From Bacteroidota bacterium (GTDB lineage: Bacteria > Bacteroidota > Ignavibacteria > Kapaibacteriales > UBA961), in contig RGCF01000004.1 in NCBI GenBank assembly GCA_009919265.1, positions 1-64,000 of the forward strand: a stretch of DNA of 64,000 nt. The letters are read 5' to 3'. Shown here piece after piece: positions 1-9,678 of this stretch (positions within the stretch are counted from its first letter, which is position 1; every line of letters starts with the position of its first letter). A program made the translations under genes and the position numbers. The notes beneath the pieces were generated by a model that searched no databases, was not told where the DNA came from, and saw only the letters and a list, made by a program, of their open reading frames with translations.

Positions 1-153
1 AAAATGGTTGAGAATTCGTCTCATTGTAAACTACCTTTATTGTGTAAATTGAGGACACTATTATGCTGCTTTGAGTCAAAATTACTGATAGTTTTTAGAA
101 TCACAAAACCTATCACAGAATAAAGTTACTTTCACATAACTTCTTTATTTTCA
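1..153. other. Leading non-coding stretch
   Basis: AT-rich sequence before the first gene. I see no ORF, tRNA, strong hairpin or convincing promoter box here. It presumably holds the promoter of the glycosyltransferase, possibly with the end of an upstream unit lying outside the window. Confidence 0.5.
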
Positions 154-1347
154 ATGAAATTACTTCAACTTTCGCCACAGTTCCCATTTCCACTTTCAGA
201 TGGCGGGAAAATCAGTATTGTCAATATGACTAGGGCTTTGGTACAGCAGGGATGCGAAGTTGATGTATTGTGCCTCTCTAAACACTTGCCCTCAAAGGAG
301 TTGATTGATGAGTTTCGCCTCTATACAGGGGCGCATTGCACATGTATAACCCATGATACAAGTAATTCGCCAATTGCCATTCTTCGATCTCTTTTTGACT
401 TAAAAAACCCTCTCTATATGAGAAAACATCGATCCACGAACTATGAAATTGCTCTAATCAACTTGATACGAGAGCAGACATATGATGGAATTCTGTGTGA
501 TCATACAGCTATGGCTGAATACGGGTTAAAAGCTTCGCATATGTCACATATCCCTGTAGTGTTGCGAATGCACAATATTGAACATATTATTTGGGAACGA
601 TATGCAGATCGGTTTTCGAGTCTTGATCCAAGAAAGGTATTTATCTTGTCGCAAGCCCGCAAATTGAAACAAAAAGAAATAGAATATGCTTCACTCATGC
701 AGCATTGTGCAATGATTACAGAACAAGATGTAGATATTCTTCATGAGTACAATCAACTCATCAAAGCAACATATGTACCTGTAGGGATAGACACAAAGAA
801 ATTTTATCCAAAAGAAAGAATTCAAACTGCTCCTCATACTTTGATTCATGCTACAACATATGATTGGGTGCATAATGTTGAAGCCATCGATTGGTTCATT
901 AGTGAAGTCATGCCAACAATTCATAAAGAATATGCAGCTGAATTGCATTTGTTAGGAAAACACATGCCGGATAGATATCAAACGATGAAAGATATTGGCA
1001 TTATCGGTAAAGGTTTTGTTGAAAACATGAATGATATGCTCAATAATGCATCGATTTATATTGCTCCTTTATTTGTTGGAGCAGGTATTCGGATTAAGAT
1101 ATTGGAAGCAATGTCAGCAGGATTACCTGTCATTGCAAGCAAGATTTCTGCTGAAGGGATTAAAGCAAATAGGGAAGATGGATTGATTGTTTGTAATGAT
1201 GCAACTGAATTCATAAGGGAAATTTCATATCTCATACAGAATCCAGTTCAAGCACGCCTTTTAGGAGAAAAAGCAAGATCATTTATTCTTCAACACCATT
1301 CATGGGAAAGAAGCGCTGAACGAATGAAGGAATTGTTTCAACGGTAA
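154..1347 (+). CDS. Glycosyltransferase, GT4-like
   Basis: Predicted retaining GT-B glycosyltransferase that moves a sugar from a nucleotide donor to a surface glycan or lipid acceptor in the cytoplasm. The N-terminal half (residues 1-190) opens with a Rossmann-type strand and an acceptor-loop segment (FPFPLSDGGKIS). The C-terminal donor half carries the GT4 signature GAGIRIKILEAMSAGLPVIAS at about residues 309-329, with the two glutamates of the E-x7-E motif region. Its 397 residues are normal for the family. It stands alone, convergent with recQ, with only 3 bp between the stop codons. Donor and acceptor cannot be read from the sequence. The ATG at 154 is the only sensible start. Confidence 0.85.
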   Translation: MKLLQLSPQFPFPLSDGGKISIVNMTRALVQQGCEVDVLCLSKHLPSKELIDEFRLYTGAHCTCITHDTSNSPIAILRSLFDLKNPLYMRKHRSTNYEIALINLIREQTYDGILCDHTAMAEYGLKASHMSHIPVVLRMHNIEHIIWERYADRFSSLDPRKVFILSQARKLKQKEIEYASLMQHCAMITEQDVDILHEYNQLIKATYVPVGIDTKKFYPKERIQTAPHTLIHATTYDWVHNVEAIDWFISEVMPTIHKEYAAELHLLGKHMPDRYQTMKDIGIIGKGFVENMNDMLNNASIYIAPLFVGAGIRIKILEAMSAGLPVIASKISAEGIKANREDGLIVCNDATEFIREISYLIQNPVQARLLGEKARSFILQHHSWERSAERMKELFQR

Positions 1348-1350
1348 TTG

Positions 1351-3993
1351 CTACTTGATACTATTCTTCTTTATCAAAGCCAAAGCAATCCGTAATTCAG
1401 CATATTCATATCCATCACCAATCTCAGCACGAAAATGCTTCAATAAACCATAAGGCATTCGCTTATACAATGGCGAAAGATCACGAAGCAAATCTTTGGG
1501 AACAAGGTTCATACAATCAGCATGGTATCCGCATTCAATCAATTGTTCAACATGTTTGGAAATTGTTCCAATTGTTGCTTTTCGAGAATCAGCAATTTGG
1601 AACAATGAATATCCTTGTTGAATAAATGCCAATGTGGTTTTCACAGTCTGTGATAAATCGCGATCATCATATTCATTGAATGCAGTTAATGTTGCTATAA
1701 ATGCTCCTCCATATACTTCACTTATGTTTTTGGGAACACCTATCAACGATACCAAGTCTTCCTCTGACTTAGGCTGGGCATCCATCATGAGTCTTAGCAT
1801 ACTATCAGAAAAGTATGAATGAATCATTGTGTCATGTTTCCCAAATTCAGCCCGTATTTTTTTTAGAGATTTTAGCAATGTTTCTTTTGGGGTAGAATGC
1901 AAAGTGATTTCTAATGATTGTACAGGTTCAGGTAATTCTCGTTCACCATATGATGTTAAATGCAGTACAGGATAATCTCCCGATCGTATTGAGATAAGAC
2001 CTTTGTTGATCATATCGTCCAACGCTTCTCGGAGCAAGAATGATGCATGGCCTCGTAAGTGACCGAAAAACTTTGAACGTTTTAACGAATATTTTTTGAC
2101 ATTATTATCATGCGTATCTCCCATGATGCAAGCAAGAACTGTCTTTTTACCAAAATATCCATTGAGCTCTGCAACTTGACTTAGTAATGCAATGCGCAGT
2201 CCTTCATCTCGTGCATGTAAGGTTTCATCTAATGTGACATCTTTACGAAGACAAGAAGAACAAACTCCACAAGCAAGAAAATCAGATGATTCGTCACGGA
2301 AATAATCCAACAAAAAGCGTTGCTTGCATAGATCGGTGGTCATGAATTCTATCACGCTATCTAATTTAGATATAGCATGTTGATGACGTTTGTTCAACTG
2401 ATCAACATCAATGGGAATATCATCCATGGGTACTCTTTGAAGCAATAATGTAATTCCTGGATGATGGGAAGATTGACCCATTTCAATAAATCCATTTGAT
2501 GCAAATCTGGATAATGCCTCATGTACATAGACACTTTGCAAATGATGAACTCTAATCATTTTCTTCAAATCAAAAGGAACATGTCGAAGCATTGCTTCGG
2601 GTCCTATTGTTCTCAGCAAAGCCATCATAATTCCACGATCATGATTCTGCATGGAAACAATTCGTTGTTTCAATTCTTCACTTTGCATCAAAATGCGAAT
2701 TGTCTGATTCGAAGTATTACTCCGACCAGTTGTGAGTATGGCATTTCGTTCCATTAATTGAAGAATCGTATTCACCTTTAATGCATGCAAGCCACAAGCA
2801 TTTCCTATTTGCTCTTGAGTTAATAAGATTGGCTGAGTCATATAGCCATACATTGGTGTTTGTCCATACAGCACATTATACACTGAAAAAATATCATCCT
2901 TTTCAGGATAGGTGCAGGAAATGAAGAAATCCATCAAATCACGATCTTTTGCTGAATATAATACGATACATTCAGCATCATCTCCATTTCTTCCTGCTCT
3001 TCCTGATTCTTGATAATATGCCTCTAATGTAAGTGTGATATCGCAATGAATAATACAATCAACATTTGCCTTATCTACTCCCATCCCAAATGCATTTGTT
3101 GCAATAAGAATAGGAGAGTGCTCTTTTAAGAATTCGTCTTGAACCCTTTGCCTTTGTGAATCAGGCAAACCTGCATGATATGACAGTACTGGGATTGACT
3201 CTTGTTGTAGAGCTTTTGCATATTCTTCTACTCGTTTTCGAGATCCACAGTAGACTATCATAGCACCATTTGCTGTTTTTATACGCTTTTGTAGATAGGA
3301 AATCAACCATTTGGCTTTATTTTCAGATCTAACTACTTGATAATGCAAGTTATTACGATAGAAACCTCCTACATGGACATATGGGGAGCGCAAAACTAAC
3401 TGATTAATGATGTCCTGTTGGACTTCCGGAGTAGCTGTTGCAGTTAAAGCCATTCTTGGAGGTTGTTGTTGAAGTTCCTGCAATGCCGTTGAAATAGCGG
3501 TATAAGCAGGTCTAAAATCATGTCCCCATTCAGAAATGCAATGTGCTTCATCAACGGCGATAAATGATAGGGAAATGGACTGCAAAAAGGCAATGAATTG
3601 GGGGTTTTGAAGCCTTTCAGGGGAGATATACAACAATTTTATACGATTCTGCTGTACCTCTTGTAAGATGGCTTGTTGATCTTGTAATGAAATAGAACTA
3701 TTGATTAAAGCAGCTGGAATTTTTCTTTTGATCAAGGCATCAACTTGATCTTTCATAAGTGCTATCAAGGGCGAAATTATGAGGGCTGTTCCTGGCAATA
3801 AAAGGGCAGGAATTTGATAACATAATGATTTTCCACCACCGGTTGGCATGATAACAAGTGCATCTTTTCCATGTACAATATGCTCTATGATTTCTAACTG
3901 TCCACGACGAAAAGCATCATATCCATAATACTGTTGAAGTATTGAAATTGCCTTACTATGTAGATTTGATGCGCTCACTGGGGGATATTCCAA
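1351..3993 (-). CDS. recQ: ATP-dependent DNA helicase RecQ
   Basis: 3'-5' DNA helicase for recombination and replication-fork repair. Walker A is MPTGGGKS (about residues 49-56) and the DEAH box is in VDEAHCISEWGH (about 146). A four-cysteine RecQ zinc module (C...CGVCSSC) lies near 556-585, followed by a winged helix, an HRDC-like segment (about 715-790) and a C-terminal helix-turn-helix of the HTH_40 kind (about 795-850). At 880 residues it is longer than E. coli RecQ because of these C-terminal parts. No in-frame ATG precedes Walker A: an in-frame TAA lies upstream of TTG at 3993, and the next candidate is GTG at 3978. An AAGG lies 5 nt before the TTG. The gene therefore must start with a non-ATG codon or be mis-sequenced. 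Confidence 0.93.
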   Translation of the reverse strand: MEYPPVSASNLHSKAISILQQYYGYDAFRRGQLEIIEHIVHGKDALVIMPTGGGKSLCYQIPALLLPGTALIISPLIALMKDQVDALIKRKIPAALINSSISLQDQQAILQEVQQNRIKLLYISPERLQNPQFIAFLQSISLSFIAVDEAHCISEWGHDFRPAYTAISTALQELQQQPPRMALTATATPEVQQDIINQLVLRSPYVHVGGFYRNNLHYQVVRSENKAKWLISYLQKRIKTANGAMIVYCGSRKRVEEYAKALQQESIPVLSYHAGLPDSQRQRVQDEFLKEHSPILIATNAFGMGVDKANVDCIIHCDITLTLEAYYQESGRAGRNGDDAECIVLYSAKDRDLMDFFISCTYPEKDDIFSVYNVLYGQTPMYGYMTQPILLTQEQIGNACGLHALKVNTILQLMERNAILTTGRSNTSNQTIRILMQSEELKQRIVSMQNHDRGIMMALLRTIGPEAMLRHVPFDLKKMIRVHHLQSVYVHEALSRFASNGFIEMGQSSHHPGITLLLQRVPMDDIPIDVDQLNKRHQHAISKLDSVIEFMTTDLCKQRFLLDYFRDESSDFLACGVCSSCLRKDVTLDETLHARDEGLRIALLSQVAELNGYFGKKTVLACIMGDTHDNNVKKYSLKRSKFFGHLRGHASFLLREALDDMINKGLISIRSGDYPVLHLTSYGERELPEPVQSLEITLHSTPKETLLKSLKKIRAEFGKHDTMIHSYFSDSMLRLMMDAQPKSEEDLVSLIGVPKNISEVYGGAFIATLTAFNEYDDRDLSQTVKTTLAFIQQGYSLFQIADSRKATIGTISKHVEQLIECGYHADCMNLVPKDLLRDLSPLYKRMPYGLLKHFRAEIGDGYEYAELRIALALIKKNSIK

Positions 3994-4124
3994 ATGTACC
4001 TTACTTTACATAATGCAAATTATATTGCATATTTATTGAATTGTTTATAGATGATATTGTATGCAATGTATGGGTTTTAATCAAGGTATATTTCACTGCA
4101 AATCTTACCTGATTAGTGCACTTT

Positions 4125-6167
4125 CTATCGTTCTGACTCAGGTTTTGTGAGCCAGAATGTTTGCATTTTTCCTCGTCCTTTTAACTCAATTTCGCCTCGA
4201 TTTGTGCAATGAAACTTGGGTATATCAGCTACTAATTGTTGAACAATATCACTTATTTGGATTCGGTTTGGTTCTGATGTTTGTTCGAGTCTACTTGCGA
4301 TATTAACTGTATCACCCCATACATCATAGGTAAACCTTTGTTTCCCAATGACACCGGCAACAACAGGCCCTACATGAATACCAATTCTCACAGTGAAAGG
4401 TTTTGTACCCAATGTCCAGTCGACACTTTTGTCAATGACCTCAAGTGCAAAAGATAGTATGTTCTCGACATGGTCTGAATCTTGATTTGGAAGGCTGGCA
4501 ACTGCCATATAGGCATCGCCAAGTGTTTTGATCTTCTCTATATTATGCTCTATTGCTAATTGATCAATGTCACTAAATATGTTGTTTAAACTATTCAACA
4601 ATTCATTAGGGGTAAGATTACGTGCAATGTCAGTGAATTGAACAATATCCATGAAAAATACAGAAACAGATTCAGCAGATTCAGCTATAAGTGTTTGACC
4701 ATTAAGTATTCTGTTTGCTATTTGAGCAGGAAGGATAGTATGAAGTAATTTCTCTTGTTCTTTGTACTTTACTTCTTGCAATTGTCTTTCATGATCTTCT
4801 TTCCCTTTTTGTTGGAGAATTTCAAAAGCCTGGATTTTTGATTGCACTTCTGCATTCAACACTTCTTGTTGAAGTGTATGGAATTCTTTGTAAACCCTCG
4901 AATGCTCCATCCAGCGTTCTTGTTTCTCTAAAAGTAAAGCATAATCCTCTAATGATTGAAATGCATAATCTTTTATACCTAAGTGTTTAAATATTTCAAT
5001 TGCTTTACAAAGATATATTTCAGCGAGTTTATCATCTTTATAGGGATTTTTAGATGCATGGTAATATGTAGAAAAAGCTTTATATAATAAACCCTGTATT
5101 GGGTTAGTGTTTTCTTCGTTAACCCTTTCATTTGAAAGATGCAGATATTCTTTTGCTTGATCATAGTCTTGTATAGAAATATATGTTTCTACAATATCAA
5201 TATATGTCTCTACTATTCTTGAATCATCATTTACGGAAAAGAAATATGGTAAGACTTCTTTAAGCATTATTATTTTTTGATCATTATCTGTTATAACTTT
5301 TGATAATAAAAGCTTCCCTATGGCAATCCCTGCGGTGTGATTATTTTGAATTTGATACTCTAACCCTTTTCTATAATATTCTTCAGCTTTTATTTTTTCA
5401 CCCAGATTCATATAGCATAATCCAATATTGATATAGCTATTACCGATTAAATTATATATCTGATGCTCTTCTCTAATACTTTTTGCTAAAGTGTGGTAAT
5501 GAAGTTGTAGTGAGAAATTACCAATAATACCATAAGTCACTCCTATACTTTCAATGCAGACTGCATAATCACCATATGTCTTTAATTGTAATGCATATTC
5601 TCCAGCTTTTTCATATTCTACTATTGCATCTTGATATTCGGTCAATAGATTACAGATTCTACCTCTGAAGCTATGTACTAAATGAAATAATTCCTTGTCA
5701 TTGAGAACATCTAATATGTGAAGACTATCAAGAAGCTTCAACATATTTTTTGTAGATTTATTTTTTGTAAAATACACTTCAGATTTCAACAAATACTGGT
5801 TGAAATCTATATATGATCTATTACACGCCGTCAATTGGAGTATTTGAAAAAGGATGTGCTCAATATCATCATTATTGTTACTTGCAATGAAGATTGTATA
5901 TAAATCTTTTATTATCTCTTCAAATAATTGCAATAACTTTGGTGATAATTTTAATATGATTTCTGTGTTCAGTACATTTATAGAGAATTGTAGTATATGA
6001 ATTGGTTCAACTTGCTCGAAGATTCTAGTCAACTGACTATGCAGAATAGTCTCTTCTACATTATGTAACATAAAGTTTAGATATACATCATTAAAATGTT
6101 CTACTAAAATTGCTTGATCTTTATTTTCTAAAGCAGTATCTATAATTTTAGCAATAGCAAGTGACAT
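4125..6167 (-). CDS. TPR-repeat class III adenylate cyclase
   Basis: Predicted cytoplasmic cAMP-forming enzyme. The first 430 or so residues are helical TPR-like repeats (for example the SYINIGLCYMNLGEKIKAEEYY unit), a protein-interaction scaffold. A coiled-coil linker (about 440-495) leads to the class III catalytic domain (about 497-675). Metal aspartates sit in FMDIVQFT (about 505) and TLGDAYM (about 545). The Lys of KTLGDAYM and Asp of YDVWGDTVN are the adenine-selecting pair, and Asn/Arg of VNIASR complete the transition-state set, so it should be active on ATP. No transmembrane segment is seen. It begins only 4 bp after the upstream lipoprotein gene and is probably co-transcribed with it. 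The upstream signal is unknown. Confidence 0.88.
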   Translation of the reverse strand: MSLAIAKIIDTALENKDQAILVEHFNDVYLNFMLHNVEETILHSQLTRIFEQVEPIHILQFSINVLNTEIILKLSPKLLQLFEEIIKDLYTIFIASNNNDDIEHILFQILQLTACNRSYIDFNQYLLKSEVYFTKNKSTKNMLKLLDSLHILDVLNDKELFHLVHSFRGRICNLLTEYQDAIVEYEKAGEYALQLKTYGDYAVCIESIGVTYGIIGNFSLQLHYHTLAKSIREEHQIYNLIGNSYINIGLCYMNLGEKIKAEEYYRKGLEYQIQNNHTAGIAIGKLLLSKVITDNDQKIIMLKEVLPYFFSVNDDSRIVETYIDIVETYISIQDYDQAKEYLHLSNERVNEENTNPIQGLLYKAFSTYYHASKNPYKDDKLAEIYLCKAIEIFKHLGIKDYAFQSLEDYALLLEKQERWMEHSRVYKEFHTLQQEVLNAEVQSKIQAFEILQQKGKEDHERQLQEVKYKEQEKLLHTILPAQIANRILNGQTLIAESAESVSVFFMDIVQFTDIARNLTPNELLNSLNNIFSDIDQLAIEHNIEKIKTLGDAYMAVASLPNQDSDHVENILSFALEVIDKSVDWTLGTKPFTVRIGIHVGPVVAGVIGKQRFTYDVWGDTVNIASRLEQTSEPNRIQISDIVQQLVADIPKFHCTNRGEIELKGRGKMQTFWLTKPESER

Positions 6168-6171
6168 TGTT

Positions 6172-7209
6172 TTAATCCTTTTTTACAGAAAACATCTTTG
6201 AAGGATTTATTCCGACCAAGTATCGTTGATCAAGTAAAGTGTAATTTGAGTTTAGTAAATTAATATATCCAGGTAATGTATAATTGCGTGCATTGCAAAT
6301 ATAGACTTGATCATGAACAATTCCGATTCGATACCATTGTTCGTTGGAATTATTGTTATACACTGTATCTATTTTGCTAAAATCGGGCGATAATGCAATA
6401 ATTTTGGTTCCTTCCAAACAAATCAATCTATTTTGATGGAAAATTGGCTTTCCTATATACTTCCCTTTTATTTGCGCTACATTGTTTGATTGAAGATCAA
6501 ATAATTGCAAACCTCCAACAGAATCAGGTTCTGTAGTGAGATGAGCATATTGTACAATCGCATGTAAATTTTGATAACAGACATTCTGTGGATTGATCCC
6601 TGTCTTTGTAAAAACATATGTCTTTGAATTCAAATCATAAATTGTAATCGTCGAGGCATTTGTTTCGTTTTTTCGAAAAATACCATACCCCGAATTACAA
6701 ATTATTATTTTTCCATCTCCATATGCTATACCATCAGGAGCACAAAGTCCTGGAATCGACAATGAATCCAATATCATTGAGTTGTGATTCAATATATAGA
6801 CTTTATCAGCATATAAATCTGTTAAGGCTAGAACAGAATCATTAATGACACAAGCTTGCTTGATGAAATGTCCCTCACCTTTCATCTGAATAGAATGTAG
6901 TAGCTTCCCTACTTTATCAATCTTTATTATTTCATTACTTGTAGAGACGATAAGTATAAATATTGAATCATTGACTTTTAACATATCATTCGCTGTATCA
7001 CCCAACCGTCTATTATTGCTACATCTAAATATTTCTTTTGCAATACCATTCCCTATTCCCCATAGAGAAGCATTGTCATATCCATACATCCCTTCACACA
7101 GTACCAAATATTCAATGCCAGGTACTTCAAAACATTCCTCTTGAACAGGTGTAACCTCAGAACAAGAAAAGAAGAATAGTATAGAGATGAAATATATAAT
7201 CGTATTCAT
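6172..7209 (-). CDS. Beta-propeller-like lipoprotein of unknown function
   Basis: About 345 residues. The N-terminus MNTIIYFISILFFFSC reads as a lipoprotein signal ending at Cys. The rest is built of short repeating beta segments with Asp/Gly turns (SIPGLCAPDGIAYGDGKIIICNSG, YGIFRKN, NLHAIVQYA), like YncE/SMP-30-style propellers. No enzyme motif is recognised. The ORF track start at 7239 is a GTG lying inside a terminator stem, so the ATG at 7209 is preferred. That ATG follows the terminator U-tract with one intervening base and has no Shine-Dalgarno sequence. The adenylate cyclase gene follows 4 bp downstream, suggesting a sensor-output pair, which is inference from position only. Confidence 0.7.
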   Translation of the reverse strand: MNTIIYFISILFFFSCSEVTPVQEECFEVPGIEYLVLCEGMYGYDNASLWGIGNGIAKEIFRCSNNRRLGDTANDMLKVNDSIFILIVSTSNEIIKIDKVGKLLHSIQMKGEGHFIKQACVINDSVLALTDLYADKVYILNHNSMILDSLSIPGLCAPDGIAYGDGKIIICNSGYGIFRKNETNASTITIYDLNSKTYVFTKTGINPQNVCYQNLHAIVQYAHLTTEPDSVGGLQLFDLQSNNVAQIKGKYIGKPIFHQNRLICLEGTKIIALSPDFSKIDTVYNNNSNEQWYRIGIVHDQVYICNARNYTLPGYINLLNSNYTLLDQRYLVGINPSKMFSVKKD

Positions 7210-7211
7210 AG

Positions 7212-7240
7212 AAAAAAAAAGGTGCACCAAATGGCACACC
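7212..7240 (-). terminator. Rho-independent terminator of the respiratory operon
   Basis: On the minus strand GGTGTGCC-ATTT-GGTGCACC forms an 8-bp stem (two G-T wobbles) with a 4-nt loop, followed at once by nine T. It lies 22 bp after the actF stop codon and directly before the ATG of the next gene, so it may also act as an attenuator for the lipoprotein/cyclase pair. Confidence 0.8.
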
Positions 7241-7262
7241 TTTGACCTTGATTTTCGATAAA

Positions 7263-8435
7263 TCAGGAGAAGTAGTCCATTGATTCGGAGAGATAAGGAT
7301 CATTATGAGCCAAACCACTTACTGCATTCATTCGTTTTGCGGTAAAGAATAATAAGAGCCCCATAAAGAATAAAACACATCCTGCCGCTGCAACGAGAGC
7401 CATAATATCAAAATGATGAATGCCATGATGTCTGAAGCCAGGTATGATAATCCAAGACAAATCAATAAAATGAGCAAAGAGCAAAATAAATGCAGCTAAC
7501 TTCAAAACAAATTGATTGCGTTTTACATCTTGACGAAGAAGTAATGCAAATGGAACGATAAAGTGCAGGACAAGTGAACTCCATCCTAAAAGTTGCCAAC
7601 CGTCTTTTGTCCTATCGATATAATAGAATGTTTCTTCAGGTAGATTACTATACCATATCAAAAAATACTGAGAGAAATGGATATAAGTCCAAAAGATGGT
7701 AAATGCAAACATCAATTTACCTAAATCATGCATATGTTCTTTTGAAATATAACCCTTCAATTCACCGGTATTCATTACAGACATGACAAGCAATGCAAGC
7801 ACTGACAGTGTTGAAACAAAATTTCCTGCAAAGTAATAGACACCAAATATAGTACTAAACCAATGTGGTTCAAGTGCCATCATTAAGTCAAAAGCTGCAA
7901 ATGTAATGGTTAATGCATATCCCAATACGAATGGTGCACTACGCTTATAGTTCTTGACTGTAGGGGTATAGTCCCCTTCCAAGGAATCTTGTTTAATTGA
8001 ATTTCCTACGATATATCTGTGCATCCAAAACCAAAAGAGGCAATAACCGATAATTCTTACAATGAAGAACGGGGTATTTGTATATGGTGCTTTCGATGGA
8101 ATATCTTCAATACCATGAAAAAAACTATTTCTAAAAATGAGAATTGGAAGCAAAATGAGTAATGCAAATTGTGCAAACCAACCCATCATTTCTGGTATAC
8201 GGCGTAATGAAGCACTCCAACCTGCGCGGACCAAAAATTGCAATGCTGAAAAGAATAATGCTGTAACGCTAATGCCAACTACATACATAGCTCCTACGAG
8301 ATATGCAGGTAGCATTGCAGCTTGATTGAGTGCAATACCAGCAATTGCAAGAATAAGGCCGGCACCGATGCAAATCATTGCCGTTTTATTGACATTACCT
8401 TGAAAAGCACTACCACTTAGATTGACGGGGTTCAT
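7263..8435 (-). CDS. actF: Alternative Complex III subunit ActF
   Basis: Quinol:cytochrome c/oxidase oxidoreductase membrane subunit of the NrfD-like fold, 390 residues with about ten hydrophobic segments. It is the second NrfD-like subunit beside ActC and is expected to help form the quinol site and membrane arm. Typical ActF traits are the short N-terminus, many aromatic residues and histidines in membrane segments (HFSQYFLIWYSNLPEE is characteristic). It is the last gene of the act operon, 41 bp after actE, and is followed by a strong terminator. The assignment rests on family likeness and on its position in the conserved A-B-C-D-E-F order. Confidence 0.92.
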   Translation of the reverse strand: MNPVNLSGSAFQGNVNKTAMICIGAGLILAIAGIALNQAAMLPAYLVGAMYVVGISVTALFFSALQFLVRAGWSASLRRIPEMMGWFAQFALLILLPILIFRNSFFHGIEDIPSKAPYTNTPFFIVRIIGYCLFWFWMHRYIVGNSIKQDSLEGDYTPTVKNYKRSAPFVLGYALTITFAAFDLMMALEPHWFSTIFGVYYFAGNFVSTLSVLALLVMSVMNTGELKGYISKEHMHDLGKLMFAFTIFWTYIHFSQYFLIWYSNLPEETFYYIDRTKDGWQLLGWSSLVLHFIVPFALLLRQDVKRNQFVLKLAAFILLFAHFIDLSWIIIPGFRHHGIHHFDIMALVAAAGCVLFFMGLLLFFTAKRMNAVSGLAHNDPYLSESMDYFS

Positions 8436-8476
8436 AATTCCTCTATGGGCTTATAAGTCTTCGAAAGTTCTTTTGA

Positions 8477-9094
8477 TTATTTCACTACACCGAGTTTTTG
8501 CATTTCTCTGACATAATGAACTATGCTCCAACGATCATTTGGTTTTATTTTATCAGCATAACCGTTCATGACATTCTGACCTGCAGAGATGATATGAAAC
8601 AAATGCGCGTCAGATTTAGCTTTAGTAACTGCATCACGGAGATTAGGAGGATTCTGAAATCCTCTTTTCACCACAGTACCATTGCCTTGGCCATCATAAT
8701 TATGGCAAGGAGTACAAAACGCTTCAAAACGGTTTTTCCCTCTTGATAATATATACTGTCTTTGCTCAGGACTTGATATATCAAGTGGATTAGTACCATT
8801 GACTGAATCTGCTTTTTGAAAATCTGGTTTATCTAATGGATAAGAAGTACCTTCCATAGGAACAGTATTTGGAATGGGATCTCGACCACTTTTACGGTCT
8901 ACATAAAAAGATGAACCTACTTGTGGTTTTACTTTGAATTGATCATCCATATCTTTTATGACCATGATTGGAGGATCTTCTGAAAACCAAGTGATTGAAC
9001 CACTGAGCACGCCAATGACAAATGCAACTGCGGCTAATCCAATTACAACTTTTAGATAGAATCCAAAACCTTTGGTATTTGTTTGTTGTTCCAT
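8477..9094 (-). CDS. actE: Alternative Complex III cytochrome c subunit ActE
   Basis: Mono-haem cytochrome c of Alternative Complex III, 205 residues. One N-terminal membrane helix (about 13-33) anchors it facing the periplasm. The haem motif CTPCH is at about residues 128-132 and a likely distal Met lies in GQNVMNGY. A conserved signature of this subunit, a Pro-rich stretch before the haem domain (PNTVPMEGTSYPLDKP), is present. It should carry electrons from ActA/ActB haems to the oxidase or to a soluble cytochrome. It lies between actD (15 bp) and actF (41 bp). Confidence 0.92.
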   Translation of the reverse strand: MEQQTNTKGFGFYLKVVIGLAAVAFVIGVLSGSITWFSEDPPIMVIKDMDDQFKVKPQVGSSFYVDRKSGRDPIPNTVPMEGTSYPLDKPDFQKADSVNGTNPLDISSPEQRQYILSRGKNRFEAFCTPCHNYDGQGNGTVVKRGFQNPPNLRDAVTKAKSDAHLFHIISAGQNVMNGYADKIKPNDRWSIVHYVREMQKLGVVK

Positions 9095-9109
9095 TGTTGG
9101 CAGATCCTC

Positions 9110-9646
9110 TTAAGCTTCAATGCGACGCACATTAGCGGCGCCGATTTCATTCATAAATTTTTCAGTGGTTTCAAGTGAAAATCGATTGTCAGATGAAAAG
9201 ATGCTCAATACAAATGTATCATCAACAGCTCTTTTAAATCCTTCATCATCTTGTAGATCAGAATACCATTTTGGTAGACCGCACAAAAACCACAATCCAA
9301 AGAATGTTGACAATGCAGTAAGTAATACTGTCAACTCAAACATAACAGGAATACTAAATTGAAATGCGAATAATGGTTTACCACCAATATTCAATTTATA
9401 ATCAACTGATCCAGTCCACCAAATCAGGAAGATTGCATTTGCCAAGCCAAATATTCCACCTGCAAAGGATACATATGGGAGTATGGTTCTCTTAATTCCC
9501 ATCGCTTTATCCAATCCATGTACAGGATAAGGGGTATAAATGTCAAAGTCTGTATATCCACTTTGATGAACTTTTGATGCAGCATCCATGATCTTGTTTG
9601 GGTCGGTAAAGTTACCGAGTACTGCTACGATTTTCTTTTCACTCAT
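9110..9646 (-). CDS. actD: Alternative Complex III subunit ActD (DUF3341)
   Basis: Membrane subunit of 178 residues with a soluble N-terminal alpha/beta part and two transmembrane helices at about 60-80 and 95-122, the DUF3341 layout. The signature YTPYPVHGLDKAMGIKRT is typical of ActD. It has no cofactor motif and is thought to stabilise the membrane arm against ActC. It is spaced 15 bp from actE and 32 bp from actC and is co-transcribed with them. Confidence 0.93.
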   Translation of the reverse strand: MSEKKIVAVLGNFTDPNKIMDAASKVHQSGYTDFDIYTPYPVHGLDKAMGIKRTILPYVSFAGGIFGLANAIFLIWWTGSVDYKLNIGGKPLFAFQFSIPVMFELTVLLTALSTFFGLWFLCGLPKWYSDLQDDEGFKRAVDDTFVLSIFSSDNRFSLETTEKFMNEIGAANVRRIEA

Positions 9647-9678
9647 TGTATGATCTCTAACGTTCTGATTGACTAAGA

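Noticed and set aside
4013-4070. Repeated ATGCAA/TTGCAT words between the cyclase and recQ genes
   Set aside because: Short words in AT-rich DNA with a 6-bp pairing only. This is too weak to call an operator or terminator.
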